Source: Pelagibacteraceae bacterium
GTDB taxonomy: Bacteria > Pseudomonadota > Alphaproteobacteria > HIMB59 > GCA-002718135
NCBI GenBank assembly: GCA_017639935.1
Contig: JAGFWP010000012.1
Coordinates: 1-43,491, forward strand
Direction of reading: 5' to 3'
DNA length: 43,491 nucleotides
Positions 19,381-29,046 of the stretch are shown piece by piece (positions within the stretch are counted from its first letter, which is position 1; every line of letters starts with the position of its first letter). Below the pieces are notes generated by a model. The model searched no databases and was not told the DNA's origin. It worked only from the letters and a program-made list of their open reading frames with translations. The translations under genes and the position numbers were made by a program.

Positions 19381-20127
19381 TCAGACTATTTTACTTTTTC
19401 CATTTAATAATGAAATCATATCTTCAATTTCATCAGCAATGTTGTCTAAGTTTTTCAATTTCCAAGATGAAATGACTATGTTAACTCCCATGATCTTAGA
19501 AACATGATTAAAGTAAGGGTAACTTCCTATAGAGCATTTCGGATTTTCTTCTTGAATTATAGAAAGTTTTTCTGCTATCAAACTTTCATACAAATTCGTG
19601 CTAATTGTAATTATTTTTTTTGGCTCGCCTTTCTGAATATTTTTTAAAACATGAACAAACATCTTCTTCATTATTTCAGGAACACCTGGAAAAACGAACA
19701 CATTCTCAATCCTAAAACCAGGACAAACAGTAAGTGGGTTTAGAATTAGCTCAGAAGATTCAGGCATTTTAGCCATTTTTTTTCTTCCCTCGTTAAATTC
19801 TCCTTTTGGATAATAGTCTTCAAGTATTTTGAAAGCCTCTTTATGAAAACAAAATTCTTTATTAAAGGCAATTGCGATGCTTTCGGAGGTAATATCATCA
19901 TGAGTTGGTCCAATCCCTCCGGTTGTAAAAACATAGGTGTACGATTTATGAAATGCTTTAACTGTGTCAATGATAGTTTTTTGATTATCCTGAATAGTTC
20001 TTATTTGTTCTAATTTTATTCCTGCTTTAACAAGTTTATTGGCAATAAAATTTGAATTAGTATCTTGTGTTCTTCCTGAAAGAATTTCATCTCCAATAAT
20101 TATTAAGCCAGCTGTTAAATTAGTCAT
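19381..20127 (-). CDS. CinA-like molybdopterin-binding domain protein (COG1058)
   Basis: A 248-residue protein consisting of a MoaB/Mog-type fold with the motifs GDEILSGRTQDTN and TTGGIGPTHDD. This is the N-terminal half of CinA without the C-terminal nicotinamide-nucleotide amidase domain. Family members include ADP-ribose pyrophosphatases, so a role in NAD turnover is possible; the historical competence/damage-inducible name is not informative here. It is divergent from map and upstream of the tRNA-Leu gene. Confidence 0.88.
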   Translation of the reverse strand: MTNLTAGLIIIGDEILSGRTQDTNSNFIANKLVKAGIKLEQIRTIQDNQKTIIDTVKAFHKSYTYVFTTGGIGPTHDDITSESIAIAFNKEFCFHKEAFKILEDYYPKGEFNEGRKKMAKMPESSELILNPLTVCPGFRIENVFVFPGVPEIMKKMFVHVLKNIQKGEPKKIITISTNLYESLIAEKLSIIQEENPKCSIGSYPYFNHVSKIMGVNIVISSWKLKNLDNIADEIEDMISLLNGKSKIV

Positions 20128-20220
20128 TTAGATATTCTAAACAATTAATTGTTTAAATAAAATCAATTTATTTATATTTGTTTAAGCATTATTAAAATTA
20201 GTGTATCTATAAAAATTTTT

Positions 20221-21051
20221 ATGATTTCAGATAATATACCTATTCATAATTCGAAAAATGATTATGCAGGAATGAGAAAAGCCGGATCTCTTGCGGCACA
20301 AATTTTAGATAAGCTAAAGGAAATAATAAAACCTGGAATATCAACTAAAGAAATAAATGATTTTTGTGAAAAAATAATCAAGGAAAATAATGCTACTGCG
20401 GCACCAAAAGATTACAAAATTCCAAGTATTAAAAGACCTTTTCCTGAATCAGTGTGTACTTCAGTAAATCATGTTGTTTGCCATGGTATTCCAAGTGAGA
20501 AAAAAATTTTACAAAATGGAGACATAGTTAATGTAGATATAACGGTTGTCTTAAATGGTTGGCATGGAGACAGTTCAAGAATGTTTGCACTTGGAAGAAT
20601 TAATAAGAAAATTGAATCATTGCTTAGAACAACTTATGAATGTCTCCTATTAGGCATAAAAAATGCCGAACCTGGCAAACATCTTGGTGACATTGGTAAT
20701 GCAATACAAAAACACGCGGAGTCCAGAAACTTTTCAGTAGTTAGAGATTTCTGCGGTCACGGAATTGGAGAGAAATTTCACACACCACCAAGCGTCCTTC
20801 ATTATGGCAACTCAGGAGAAGGTATTGTATTAAAACCAGGAATGTTTTTTACAATCGAACCAATGATTAACATTGGAGATTGGCGTATTAAACACTTAAG
20901 GGAAAAAGATGGTTCAAATGCATGGCCAGCAGTAACCAAGGATAGATCCTTATCCGCTCAATTTGAACATACTATTGGCATTACTGAAAATGGTAATGAA
21001 ATATTCACTCTTTCTCAAAACAATACTGATTTTCCAATAAATACAATATAA
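20221..21051 (+). CDS. map: Methionine aminopeptidase, type I
   Basis: Removes the initiator methionine from nascent proteins. In the 276-residue sequence the dinuclear metal ligands are Asp106, Asp117, His180, Glu213 and Glu249, with the substrate-side His88 in VCHGIP. FCGHGIGEKFHTPP and FTIEPM are standard type I blocks. It opens a compact plus-strand run (map, purB, NRDE, bolA, grxD, rarD). purB starts 14 bases downstream. Confidence 0.97.
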   Translation: MISDNIPIHNSKNDYAGMRKAGSLAAQILDKLKEIIKPGISTKEINDFCEKIIKENNATAAPKDYKIPSIKRPFPESVCTSVNHVVCHGIPSEKKILQNGDIVNVDITVVLNGWHGDSSRMFALGRINKKIESLLRTTYECLLLGIKNAEPGKHLGDIGNAIQKHAESRNFSVVRDFCGHGIGEKFHTPPSVLHYGNSGEGIVLKPGMFFTIEPMINIGDWRIKHLREKDGSNAWPAVTKDRSLSAQFEHTIGITENGNEIFTLSQNNTDFPINTI

Positions 21052-21065
21052 GATAAGAAATATCT

Positions 21066-22361
21066 ATGATCCCACGTTATACTAGACCTAAAATTGAAAA
21101 AATATGGTCCGCTGAAAATAAATTTGCAATTTGGACTGAAATTGAATGTCTTATAGCTGAAAAACTATCTATCAATGGAGTCATTCCAAAAAAAGCAGCA
21201 AAAGAAATAAGAAATAAAGTAAAATTTAATGTTAAAGAAATTGAACTTATTGAAAACAAAACAAAACATGATTTCATAGCTTATATTAATAATGTTAGTA
21301 GTTATATTGGAGAAAGCGCGAAATACTTTCATCATGGCGTTACTTCAAGTGATATTATTGATACTTCATTTTCAATTCAATTAAAACAATCTGCTGAAAT
21401 TATAATTAAAGAATTAAAAATTCTATTAAAAGAAATCAAAATAAAAGCTATTAAACACAAAAAAACAATAATGATCGGAAGAAGCCATGGTATTCATGCT
21501 GAACCAATAACTTTTGGATTAAAGTTAGCTTCTTTTTATTGTGAGTTTAAAAGAAACCTTGACAGAATGAAATCTGCAAAAAATGAAGTTTCTATTTGCG
21601 CAATTTCTGGACCTGTAGGCACCTATAATTCTATTGATCCAAGCATTGAAAAATATGTAGCTGCGAAATTAGGTCTGAAAAATGAAAATGTTTCCACTCA
21701 AGTTATTCCTCGTGATAGGCACGCAATGTTTTTTTTGACTTTAGGTGTTCTAGCTTCTTCAGTAGAACGTTTATCTACTGAAATTAGACATTTACAAAGA
21801 ACTGAATTATTGGAAGTTGAAGAATATTTTGAAAAAAATCAAAAAGGCTCGTCAGCTATGCCTCATAAAAGAAATCCTATTTTAAGTGAAAACTTAACAG
21901 GAATTTCAAGATACATTAGAAGTAGTGTTGTTCCAGCTATGGAAAATATAACTTTGTGGCATGAAAGGGATATAAGTCATTCTAGCGTTGAAAGAATTAT
22001 TGCTCCTGACGCAACTATAGCAATGGATTTCGCTCTATCACGTTTATCTAATCTAATAAAAAATCTACTAGTTTATCCAAAAAATATGAAAAAGAATTTA
22101 GATAAACTTGGGGGATTACACAAGAGCCAGAATATTCTGTTAGCGCTCACCCAAAAACGCTTATCTCGACAGGAAGCATATTCAATTATCCAATCTGCTG
22201 CGATGAAGTCATGGAATTCAAATAAACAATTTAAAGATATTCTTCAAAAAGATGAAAAAATAAATAAATATTTGAATAAAAATGATTTAAATAAATTATT
22301 AAACTCTAAAGATGCAGTTACTCATATAGACAAGATTTTTCAAGTAGCATTTAAAAAATGA
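21066..22361 (+). CDS. purB: Adenylosuccinate lyase
   Basis: Acts twice in purine synthesis, on SAICAR and on adenylosuccinate. The 431-residue protein has the fumarase/aspartase signature GSSAMPHKRNP at 261-271, the general acid/base region GRSHGIHAEP (His141), and HHGVTSSDIIDT. It belongs to the short bacterial PurB class. Four bases lie between its stop and the next start. Confidence 0.97.
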   Translation: MIPRYTRPKIEKIWSAENKFAIWTEIECLIAEKLSINGVIPKKAAKEIRNKVKFNVKEIELIENKTKHDFIAYINNVSSYIGESAKYFHHGVTSSDIIDTSFSIQLKQSAEIIIKELKILLKEIKIKAIKHKKTIMIGRSHGIHAEPITFGLKLASFYCEFKRNLDRMKSAKNEVSICAISGPVGTYNSIDPSIEKYVAAKLGLKNENVSTQVIPRDRHAMFFLTLGVLASSVERLSTEIRHLQRTELLEVEEYFEKNQKGSSAMPHKRNPILSENLTGISRYIRSSVVPAMENITLWHERDISHSSVERIIAPDATIAMDFALSRLSNLIKNLLVYPKNMKKNLDKLGGLHKSQNILLALTQKRLSRQEAYSIIQSAAMKSWNSNKQFKDILQKDEKINKYLNKNDLNKLLNSKDAVTHIDKIFQVAFKK

Positions 22362-22364
22362 TAA

Positions 22365-23120
22365 ATGTGTACAAGCATTATTTTATTTAGAAAAAATAAT
22401 TTATGGCCAGTAATTATTGGTACAAACAGGGATGAAAAACTTGATAGGAAGAGTCTATTTCCTAACAGGCACTGGAAAAAAAAATATCCTAAAATTGTTG
22501 GTGGAAAAGATTTAAAAAAAAATGGTTCTTGGATTGGTGTGAATGATTTTGGTATAACTGCAATTATTCATAATAGAAAGCATAACAAAGAATTTGTTAA
22601 AAAAAAGAATTCTCGTGGAAATATTATACTAGAAACATTAAGACATTCTTCAATAAAAAAAGCTTTGAATTATATTTCTTCAATTGATAAAAATAATTAC
22701 AATAGTTTTAATTTGTTGGTTGCTGCTTATAATGAATGCTATTGGATAAAACATGATATAAAAGTTAAAAATCTTCTGATTAAAAAATTAGATGAAGGCC
22801 TGTCAGTAATTACCGATAAAGATCTGAATGATAGAGAGAACAAAAAAATAAATTATTACTATAAATTATTTTCAGATTCAAAAATACCAAATCCATCAAA
22901 CAATGACTGGAATGATTGGATAAAAAATCTCACTAATACACAAATAAATCAATTAAAGGATAATGAAAAAATTTGCTTTATTAATGAGAAAATAAATTAT
23001 GGAACTAGATCTTCTTCTTTAATCAGCTTGCCTAATAGGCAAATAAATAATAAAAATATTGTTTTTAAATCAACTAATTCATTTCCTACAAAAGAGAGTT
23101 ATATAGACATTATATTTTAA
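22365..23120 (+). CDS. NRDE/TANGO2 family protein
   Basis: A 251-residue member of the NRDE (TANGO2, Pfam NRDE) family, named for the Asn-Arg-Asp-Glu motif seen here at 21-24. Cys2 directly follows the initiator Met, as in family members that resemble N-terminal-nucleophile hydrolases; Met would be removed by the map-type peptidase. Eukaryotic TANGO2 is linked to haem/lipid trafficking and metabolic crisis, but the bacterial biochemical role is not established. It sits between purB and bolA. Confidence 0.82.
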   Translation: MCTSIILFRKNNLWPVIIGTNRDEKLDRKSLFPNRHWKKKYPKIVGGKDLKKNGSWIGVNDFGITAIIHNRKHNKEFVKKKNSRGNIILETLRHSSIKKALNYISSIDKNNYNSFNLLVAAYNECYWIKHDIKVKNLLIKKLDEGLSVITDKDLNDRENKKINYYYKLFSDSKIPNPSNNDWNDWIKNLTNTQINQLKDNEKICFINEKINYGTRSSSLISLPNRQINNKNIVFKSTNSFPTKESYIDIIF

Positions 23121-23181
23121 CAATATTATAGGATAAATATTTGCATTTATTTATAGATATATTATTTAATGAATTAATATC

Positions 23182-23412
23182 ATGGCAATTACAAAAAAAG
23201 AAATTGAAGCGCTTATTAAAGAATCCATTCCCGACGCTTCAATTAAAATCGAAGATTTAAGGGGGGATGGCGATCACTACAAAGCAACAATCATTTCAAA
23301 ATCATTTCAGGGTAAAAGTAGAATTGCTCAACACCAAATGGTATATAGCTCACTTAAGGGTAAAATGGGTAATGAACTTCATGCGCTGATGTTAAAAACA
23401 AAAACGGAGTAA
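23182..23412 (+). CDS. bolA: BolA family protein
   Basis: A 76-residue BolA-like protein with the class II KH-like fold and the conserved helix ending SRIAQHQMVYSSL; the His in this segment is a cluster ligand in BolA-Grx complexes. It is 2 bases upstream of a CGFS monothiol glutaredoxin, the classic partner with which BolA binds a shared 2Fe-2S cluster. That pairing supports a role in iron-sulphur trafficking or iron sensing. Confidence 0.93.
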   Translation: MAITKKEIEALIKESIPDASIKIEDLRGDGDHYKATIISKSFQGKSRIAQHQMVYSSLKGKMGNELHALMLKTKTE

Positions 23413-23414
23413 AT

Positions 23415-23762
23415 ATGAATGAAAATACAAATATAGATATTACTATGAATATAAAAAATGAAATTAAATCAAATGATGTAGTTCTTTTTATGAAAGGAAC
23501 TCCTGCTTTTCCTATGTGTGGTTTTTCTGCTGCTGTTGCACAAATTTTAAATAATATGGGTGTTAGATTTAATAGTATTAATGTTCTTGATAATGAAAAA
23601 ATGAGGGAAGGAATAAAAAATTATTCGAATTGGCCAACAATACCTCAGCTGTATGTAAAAGAAGAATTTATTGGTGGTTGCGATATTGTAAAAGAAATGA
23701 ATGATAGTGGAGAATTATTAGAATTATTTAATAAAAAAGATGTGCCATTAAAATCTTCATAA
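23415..23762 (+). CDS. grxD: Monothiol glutaredoxin (Grx4/GrxD)
   Basis: A 115-residue CGFS glutaredoxin (C35-G-F-S38), with KGTP upstream, the cis-Pro segment WPTIPQLY and GGCDIV for glutathione binding. It carries and transfers 2Fe-2S clusters together with BolA, encoded immediately upstream. Full length for the single-domain family. Confidence 0.96.
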   Translation: MNENTNIDITMNIKNEIKSNDVVLFMKGTPAFPMCGFSAAVAQILNNMGVRFNSINVLDNEKMREGIKNYSNWPTIPQLYVKEEFIGGCDIVKEMNDSGELLELFNKKDVPLKSS

Positions 23763-23766
23763 AGTT

Positions 23767-24651
23767 TTGAAAAGAAACTTTTTGTTTAAGGGTATTTTTT
23801 ATACTTCCATTGCTTCAATTTTTTGGGGTCTTCCTCAACCTTTATACTATAATGAAATTAAATTTATTCCAGCGTTTGAAATAGTAAGTCACCGATCAAT
23901 TTGGTCATTTTTTTTTCTATTGATAATAATATTATCAATGGGAAAAATTAATGAGTTTTTTAATATTTTTCGTAATCGATCACATTTAATATATTTATCA
24001 TTAACTGGATTTTTGATTTCATGTAATTGGACGGGGTTTATTCTTGCTGTTAACTTAAATAGGGTACAAGACGCCTCTATGGGATATTATCTCAGTCCCA
24101 TAATAAGCATTGGTTTAGGTAATATTTTTTTAAAAGAAAAACTTTCTATTTTAAAGATTATATCTCTTCTTCTTATGTTCTCATCAATAATTTTTCTACT
24201 CATAAGCATTAAAACTATTCCATATATAGCTATACTTATTGGTTTAACTTGGGCTTTCTATGGTTTGTTCAGAAAAAAAATAAATGTTTCTGCTGAAATA
24301 GGTTTGTTGTATGAATCTGGTTTTATAAGTATTTTTGCGATTATTTATTTAATATATTTAAGTTCAGTCGGTTCGGCTTATTTCTTTAATTATAGTAAAA
24401 TAACAACTTTTCTTTTATTTTTTACAGGAGCTATGACTGTTTTCCCTCTTTTCTGTTTTAATTTTGGATTAAAAAATATTCCTCTCGGATTAGCAGGTGT
24501 AATTTTTTATTTAGCCCCAACTTTTCATTTTTTAACATCAATTTTGATACTTAATGAAACTTTCAGTAATTATAAATTAATCTCTTTTGTAATTATATGG
24601 ATTGCTGTAATAATTTTTATTTTTGATAAACAAAAAAAGGAATATATTTAA
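23767..24651 (+). CDS. rarD: EamA-family permease RarD
   Basis: A 294-residue transporter of the drug/metabolite superfamily, with about ten hydrophobic helices in two EamA repeats. The start [20 protein letters not shown] and the blocks HRSIWSFFF and [10 protein letters not shown] are typical of RarD. Substrate is unknown; the chloramphenicol-sensitivity label in the family is historical. The start is TTG, 4 bases after grxD, with no ATG near. It ends in a 4-base convergent overlap with rpsD. Confidence 0.87.
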   Translation: MKRNFLFKGIFYTSIASIFWGLPQPLYYNEIKFIPAFEIVSHRSIWSFFFLLIIILSMGKINEFFNIFRNRSHLIYLSLTGFLISCNWTGFILAVNLNRVQDASMGYYLSPIISIGLGNIFLKEKLSILKIISLLLMFSSIIFLLISIKTIPYIAILIGLTWAFYGLFRKKINVSAEIGLLYESGFISIFAIIYLIYLSSVGSAYFFNYSKITTFLLFFTGAMTVFPLFCFNFGLKNIPLGLAGVIFYLAPTFHFLTSILILNETFSNYKLISFVIIWIAVIIFIFDKQKKEYI

Positions 24652-25268
24652 CGAGAATAATACTCAATTACTAAATTAGGCTCCATTGTTACAGGATAGG
24701 GAACATCGTGTATTAAGGGTGCTCTGAGAAATCTGCCTTTAAATTCCTTTATATCAACTTCTAAATATTCTGGTATTTCTCTTTCTTGAGAAACAATTGA
24801 TTCTTGTATGAGATTAATTTTTTTACTTTGATCTTTTAAAGATATCTCGTCTCCATCCTTAACTGTATAAGAAGAAACATTTACTCTTTTGCCATTTACT
24901 TTAACATGACCATGATTAACTAATTGTCTGGCTGCAAAAATTGTAGGGACAAATTTCATTCTATAGACAATTGCATCAAGTCTTCTTTCTAAAAGCTCAA
25001 TTAATATCTGACTTGTGTCACCTTTTGTATTTGAAGCTTTTTTATAAATATTTCTGAATTGTCTTTCAGTAAGATCGCCATAATAGAAACGAAGTTTTTG
25101 TTTGGCAAATAATTGTGTACCATAGTCTGATATTTTTCTTCTCTGTCCTTGAGAGCCATGCTGACCAGGTCGAGAGTTTCTCTTGTTAAATGGACTTTTT
25201 GGACGACCCCAAAGATTACATCCTAATCTTCTATCAATTTTATATTTGGCCGCTATTCTTTTTGTCAT
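24648..25268 (-). CDS. rpsD: Small ribosomal subunit protein S4 (uS4)
   Basis: A 206-residue primary 16S rRNA-binding protein that also contacts the decoding region. It has the N-terminal S4 domain ([22 protein letters not shown]) and the S4 RNA-binding domain ([30 protein letters not shown]). It ends with the usual LVIEYYSR. The 66-base upstream gap to trmJ probably holds its own promoter; no clear S4 leader structure was seen. Confidence 0.97.
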   Translation of the reverse strand: MTKRIAAKYKIDRRLGCNLWGRPKSPFNKRNSRPGQHGSQGQRRKISDYGTQLFAKQKLRFYYGDLTERQFRNIYKKASNTKGDTSQILIELLERRLDAIVYRMKFVPTIFAARQLVNHGHVKVNGKRVNVSSYTVKDGDEISLKDQSKKINLIQESIVSQEREIPEYLEVDIKEFKGRFLRAPLIHDVPYPVTMEPNLVIEYYSR

Positions 25269-25334
25269 ATTTATATAATTCGAAGTTTTATAGAGATATA
25301 ATTTATCATGTCAATTCTATAATCGCTTATTTTT

Positions 25335-26054
25335 TTATGTATTTCTTAGCTTTTTTATCATTCCCCACAAAGTTTGAATTTCAATTTTACTTAGCGCCGA
25401 ACGTAAAAACATTGTTTGAATATTATTAAACATACTTTTACTTTTATCTTTTGGGTATAAAAAACCTATTTCATCAAGTTCATTTTTAAGATAATCCATA
25501 AATAGTTGAAATTCTTCTTTTGATGCTATTTTTCTATTTGCAAAATTAGAACTATGTAAATTTGAAGGTATGTGAAAATATTCTTTCCATTTATATGAAA
25601 ATAATAATACTGCATGAGATAAATTAAGAGATTTATTTGTTTTAGACAGTTCAATATTAAAAGTTGAATCACACAACATAAGATCTTCATTTGATAATCC
25701 TGAATTTTCTGGTCCAAAAACTACAGCTATTTTTTTATTCGTTGGAATTTCTTTAAAAAACTTAATAAAATTATTATAATTGGGCTTCTGTAAAAATCTT
25801 TTTCTACTGGATGTGGCTATAACATAGCTGAAAGATAATAAAGCTTTTTTAAGAGATAGAAAAACAACAACTTTATCTATAATTTTTTTTGAGTTAGCTG
25901 CAGCTTTAATTGCTTTTTGATTAGGCCATTTTTCTCTTGGAGAAATTAAAATCAGTTTATTAAAACCACAATTGTCCATAGCTCTCGCAACCATACCAAT
26001 ATTTTCAGGCAACTGAGGTCTAACTAATATTATTGAAGGATTATTACTTATCAC
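25335..26054 (-). CDS. trmJ: TrmJ-like tRNA (Cm/Um) 2'-O-methyltransferase
   Basis: A 239-residue SPOUT methyltransferase. Motif 1 is RPQLPENIGMVARAM (12-26), motif 2 FGPENSGLSNEDL (113-125) and motif 3 SLNLSHAV (142-149), which together form the SAM-binding trefoil knot. The arrangement and N-terminus match TrmJ, which methylates position 32 of several tRNAs. The start codon is GTG and overlaps the cimA TAG by one base. Confidence 0.88.
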   Translation of the reverse strand: MISNNPSIILVRPQLPENIGMVARAMDNCGFNKLILISPREKWPNQKAIKAAANSKKIIDKVVVFLSLKKALLSFSYVIATSSRKRFLQKPNYNNFIKFFKEIPTNKKIAVVFGPENSGLSNEDLMLCDSTFNIELSKTNKSLNLSHAVLLFSYKWKEYFHIPSNLHSSNFANRKIASKEEFQLFMDYLKNELDEIGFLYPKDKSKSMFNNIQTMFLRSALSKIEIQTLWGMIKKLRNT

Positions 26055-27637
26055 TATAGTGATTTTAAATCATAAAATAACTTGTAAGCAATGCTATCAT
26101 AAATTGCATTATAAGATGCATCTATAATGTTTGGTGATATGCCAATGGTTGTCCAATGTTTATTTCTTTCATCTACAGATTCAATAAAAACTCTTGTTAT
26201 TGCTCCTGTTCCTTTTTCAGGAGAAAGAATCATAACTTTATAATCAGAAAGTTTTAAGTTTTCTAAGGTGGGAAAAAATTTTATCAAAGCTTTTCGTAAT
26301 GCGCTATCAAGTGCATTTACAGGACCATTACCTATTCCAACAGTCATTATTTCTTCATTATTAACTATAACACTGATGTTAGCCTCAGATTCAGTAACTA
26401 ACTGACCTTTTGCATTCCATCTTCTTTCATCTGTAACTCGAAATCTTTGCAAGGTGTAATAATCCTTAATCTGATCCAACTCTTTTCTCACTAAGATTTC
26501 AAAACTAGCTAAAGCAGTATCATAAGAGAAACCCTCGGATTCTTTTTGTTTAATTATACGAAGAATATTTTTTATCTGACTTTCATTTATATCAATAGAC
26601 ATTTTTTTTAATTGATTAAGCAAATTTGATTTTCCTGACTGATCAGAAACAATCACATTTCTTGAATTACCAACTAATTCTGGATTAATATGTTCATATG
26701 TTGACGGATTTTTTTCAACACCAGAAGCATGTACTCCTCCTTTATGTGAAAAAGCATATTCCCCTACATAAGGAGCTTGTTTAGATTGTGGCACGTTTAA
26801 AATCTCATCTAATATTTTAGAAATCCTTGGTAATATTTTAACATTCTCTTCTTTTATATTAGTATCAAAATTGGTTTTAAAAATTAGTGTAGGTATTAAT
26901 GAAATTAGATTAGCATTGCCACATCTTTCACCCAAACCATTTAGAGTCCCTTGAGCATGTCTTACTCCTGCATTGATAGCTGCCAATGTATTTGCAACTG
27001 CATTATCAGTATCATTATGCGCATGAATACCTAAGTTTCTTCCAGGAATAATCATAATAACTTCTTTAACAATATTATAAATTTCATCAGGAAGCGTTCC
27101 TCCATTTGTATCACATAAAACGACCCATCTTGCGCCTGAATCATAGGCGGATTTTATACATTTTAGTGCATATTCACGATCAAATTTATATCCATCAAAA
27201 AAATGTTCAGCATCAAAAATAGGTTCTTTGTTTTTATTTTTAATTTCTAGGATACTTTCACTTATCATTTTAACATTCTCATTTACATCAATTCCAAGTG
27301 CTTCTTTCACTTGAAATAAAGATGATTTTCCAAAAATACAAACAGAAGTAGCTTTAGAGTTTATTAAAGAATTTAAACCAGGATCATTTGCTGCACTACT
27401 ACTCGGTCGTCTGGTCATACCAAATGCTGTCAGAGAAGCATTGGTTAATTGTATCTCTCTGTTAAAAAACTGATCGTCTGTTGGATTTGCTCCTGGCCAC
27501 CCTCCTTCGATGTAATCAATTCCTAATTCGTCAAGTGCTCTAATAATGACCATTTTATCACTAACTGAAAAATTTACGCCAGTGGTTTGTTGACCATCTC
27601 TTAGTGTGGTGTCAAATAAATAAATCTTGTTTTCCAT
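26054..27637 (-). CDS. cimA: Citramalate synthase
   Basis: Condenses pyruvate and acetyl-CoA to citramalate, feeding isoleucine synthesis without threonine. The 527-residue protein has the HMGL-like TIM barrel start LFDTTLRDGQQTTGVNFS, GGWPGANPTD, the metal-binding HAHNDT segment, and the LeuA-type C-terminal regulatory domain after residue 400. The EGGWPGANPTD block separates CimA from LeuA and homocitrate synthase in related annotations. A 74-base gap upstream probably carries its promoter. Alternative: another 2-isopropylmalate synthase-like acyltransferase. Confidence 0.87.
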   Translation of the reverse strand: MENKIYLFDTTLRDGQQTTGVNFSVSDKMVIIRALDELGIDYIEGGWPGANPTDDQFFNREIQLTNASLTAFGMTRRPSSSAANDPGLNSLINSKATSVCIFGKSSLFQVKEALGIDVNENVKMISESILEIKNKNKEPIFDAEHFFDGYKFDREYALKCIKSAYDSGARWVVLCDTNGGTLPDEIYNIVKEVIMIIPGRNLGIHAHNDTDNAVANTLAAINAGVRHAQGTLNGLGERCGNANLISLIPTLIFKTNFDTNIKEENVKILPRISKILDEILNVPQSKQAPYVGEYAFSHKGGVHASGVEKNPSTYEHINPELVGNSRNVIVSDQSGKSNLLNQLKKMSIDINESQIKNILRIIKQKESEGFSYDTALASFEILVRKELDQIKDYYTLQRFRVTDERRWNAKGQLVTESEANISVIVNNEEIMTVGIGNGPVNALDSALRKALIKFFPTLENLKLSDYKVMILSPEKGTGAITRVFIESVDERNKHWTTIGISPNIIDASYNAIYDSIAYKLFYDLKSL

Positions 27638-27711
27638 TGTTTTGGAGTTGCTAAATTAAAAATGTTTTAATGTCGAGTAATTTAGTATGATTATATATTT
27701 AGCAATATTTT

Positions 27712-29046
27712 TTATATATAAACAAGTTTTTTCAATATATGTTCTTTAGTCAATAAAGGCAGCAAATATTTTAATTCAGGGCCTTTTTCTTTACCTGTAA
27801 GCGCTAATCTTATAGGCATAAATAGATCTTTTCCCTTTTTGCCAGTTTTATTTTTGATTAAATCAATCCAAATATCCCATGTTGTTTCATCAAAAGGGCC
27901 TTCGGGTAAAAGTTCAGCAGCTAAATTTAAATAATCATTTGATCTATCTATATAAATTTCTGTTGAATTAATTGTATTAAACCAATCCAAGCTTTCAGAA
28001 AAAATATTAATATTATTTTTTACAAAAATCCAAAAATCTTCATTTACATCCTTGATATTTAAATCAAAAAATTTTTGTTTAACGTCGGAAAAATCAAATG
28101 ATTGAAGCATATCCTTGTTTAATAATTTGAGTACGTTTATTGAAAATTTAGGAGATGAAGATGCCAAGGAATTGATATCAAAATTATTAACTAACATATC
28201 TACGTTTTTTTCTTTTGATAAGTTTTTACTTGTTCCTATGCTAAGTAAATAATTAAGCAAAGTTAAGTTTTCAAAACCTTCTTCATACATTTTTTGAATT
28301 GATAGGCTGCCTAATCTTTTTCCAAAACTTTTACCTTTTTCATCGGTAAGAAATGGATGATGGCCAAAACGAGGAATATTAGCATTTAATGATTTAAATA
28401 ATTGAATATGAAACGCGGTATTAGTAATATGATCTTCTCCCCTGATTATATCTGTTATATTTTCTTCTACATCATCAACAACAGAGGGCAAATGATATAA
28501 TAATCTGCCATCTTCTCTAATTAAAACTGGATCGGATAAATTCTTACTGTCAAAGGATACTTTTCCTTTTATCAAATCTTGCCATTCAATTATTTCCTCT
28601 TCCAGTTTAAAACGCCAGTGAGGAGTTTTTCCTTTTTTGATTAAATTTTCTATTTGATCAGAAGTTAATTTTAATGAGCTTCTGTCATAAATAGGTGGTT
28701 TTCCTGATAACAATTGAGTTTTTCTTTTTAATGAAAGTTCTTCAGCACTTTCAAAACAGGGGTATATTTTTTTTGATTTTTTTAATAAAAAAATTTTTTC
28801 ATCGTATATATTTTTTCTTTGTGACTGATTAAATGTTTTTGACCATGAAAGACCGAGCCATAAAAGATTTTCTTTAATCTTATTTTCATATTCTTTTTTA
28901 CTTCTTTCTAAATCAGTATCGTCAATTCTAAGAATGAACTCTCCACCTTTATTTTTTATATATGCCCAATTTATTACAGCAGACCTAGCATTGCCTATAT
29001 GAAGCAGGCCAGTTGGGCTGGGAGCAAAACGGGTTTTTAATGTCAA
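27712..29046 (-). CDS. gltX: Glutamate-tRNA ligase
   Basis: A 444-residue class I synthetase. RFAPSPTGLLHIGNARSA carries the HIGH-type motif (HIGN, 16-19), and the KMSKS loop position (240-244) reads SFGKR, keeping only the second lysine. It starts at TTG, directly after the nadE TAA, because FAPSPTG begins at residue 7 and no ATG is available. Alphaproteobacteria often have two GltX enzymes, one charging tRNA-Gln for later amidation. Which one this is cannot be told here. Confidence 0.93.
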   Translation of the reverse strand: MTLKTRFAPSPTGLLHIGNARSAVINWAYIKNKGGEFILRIDDTDLERSKKEYENKIKENLLWLGLSWSKTFNQSQRKNIYDEKIFLLKKSKKIYPCFESAEELSLKRKTQLLSGKPPIYDRSSLKLTSDQIENLIKKGKTPHWRFKLEEEIIEWQDLIKGKVSFDSKNLSDPVLIREDGRLLYHLPSVVDDVEENITDIIRGEDHITNTAFHIQLFKSLNANIPRFGHHPFLTDEKGKSFGKRLGSLSIQKMYEEGFENLTLLNYLLSIGTSKNLSKEKNVDMLVNNFDINSLASSSPKFSINVLKLLNKDMLQSFDFSDVKQKFFDLNIKDVNEDFWIFVKNNINIFSESLDWFNTINSTEIYIDRSNDYLNLAAELLPEGPFDETTWDIWIDLIKNKTGKKGKDLFMPIRLALTGKEKGPELKYLLPLLTKEHILKKLVYI

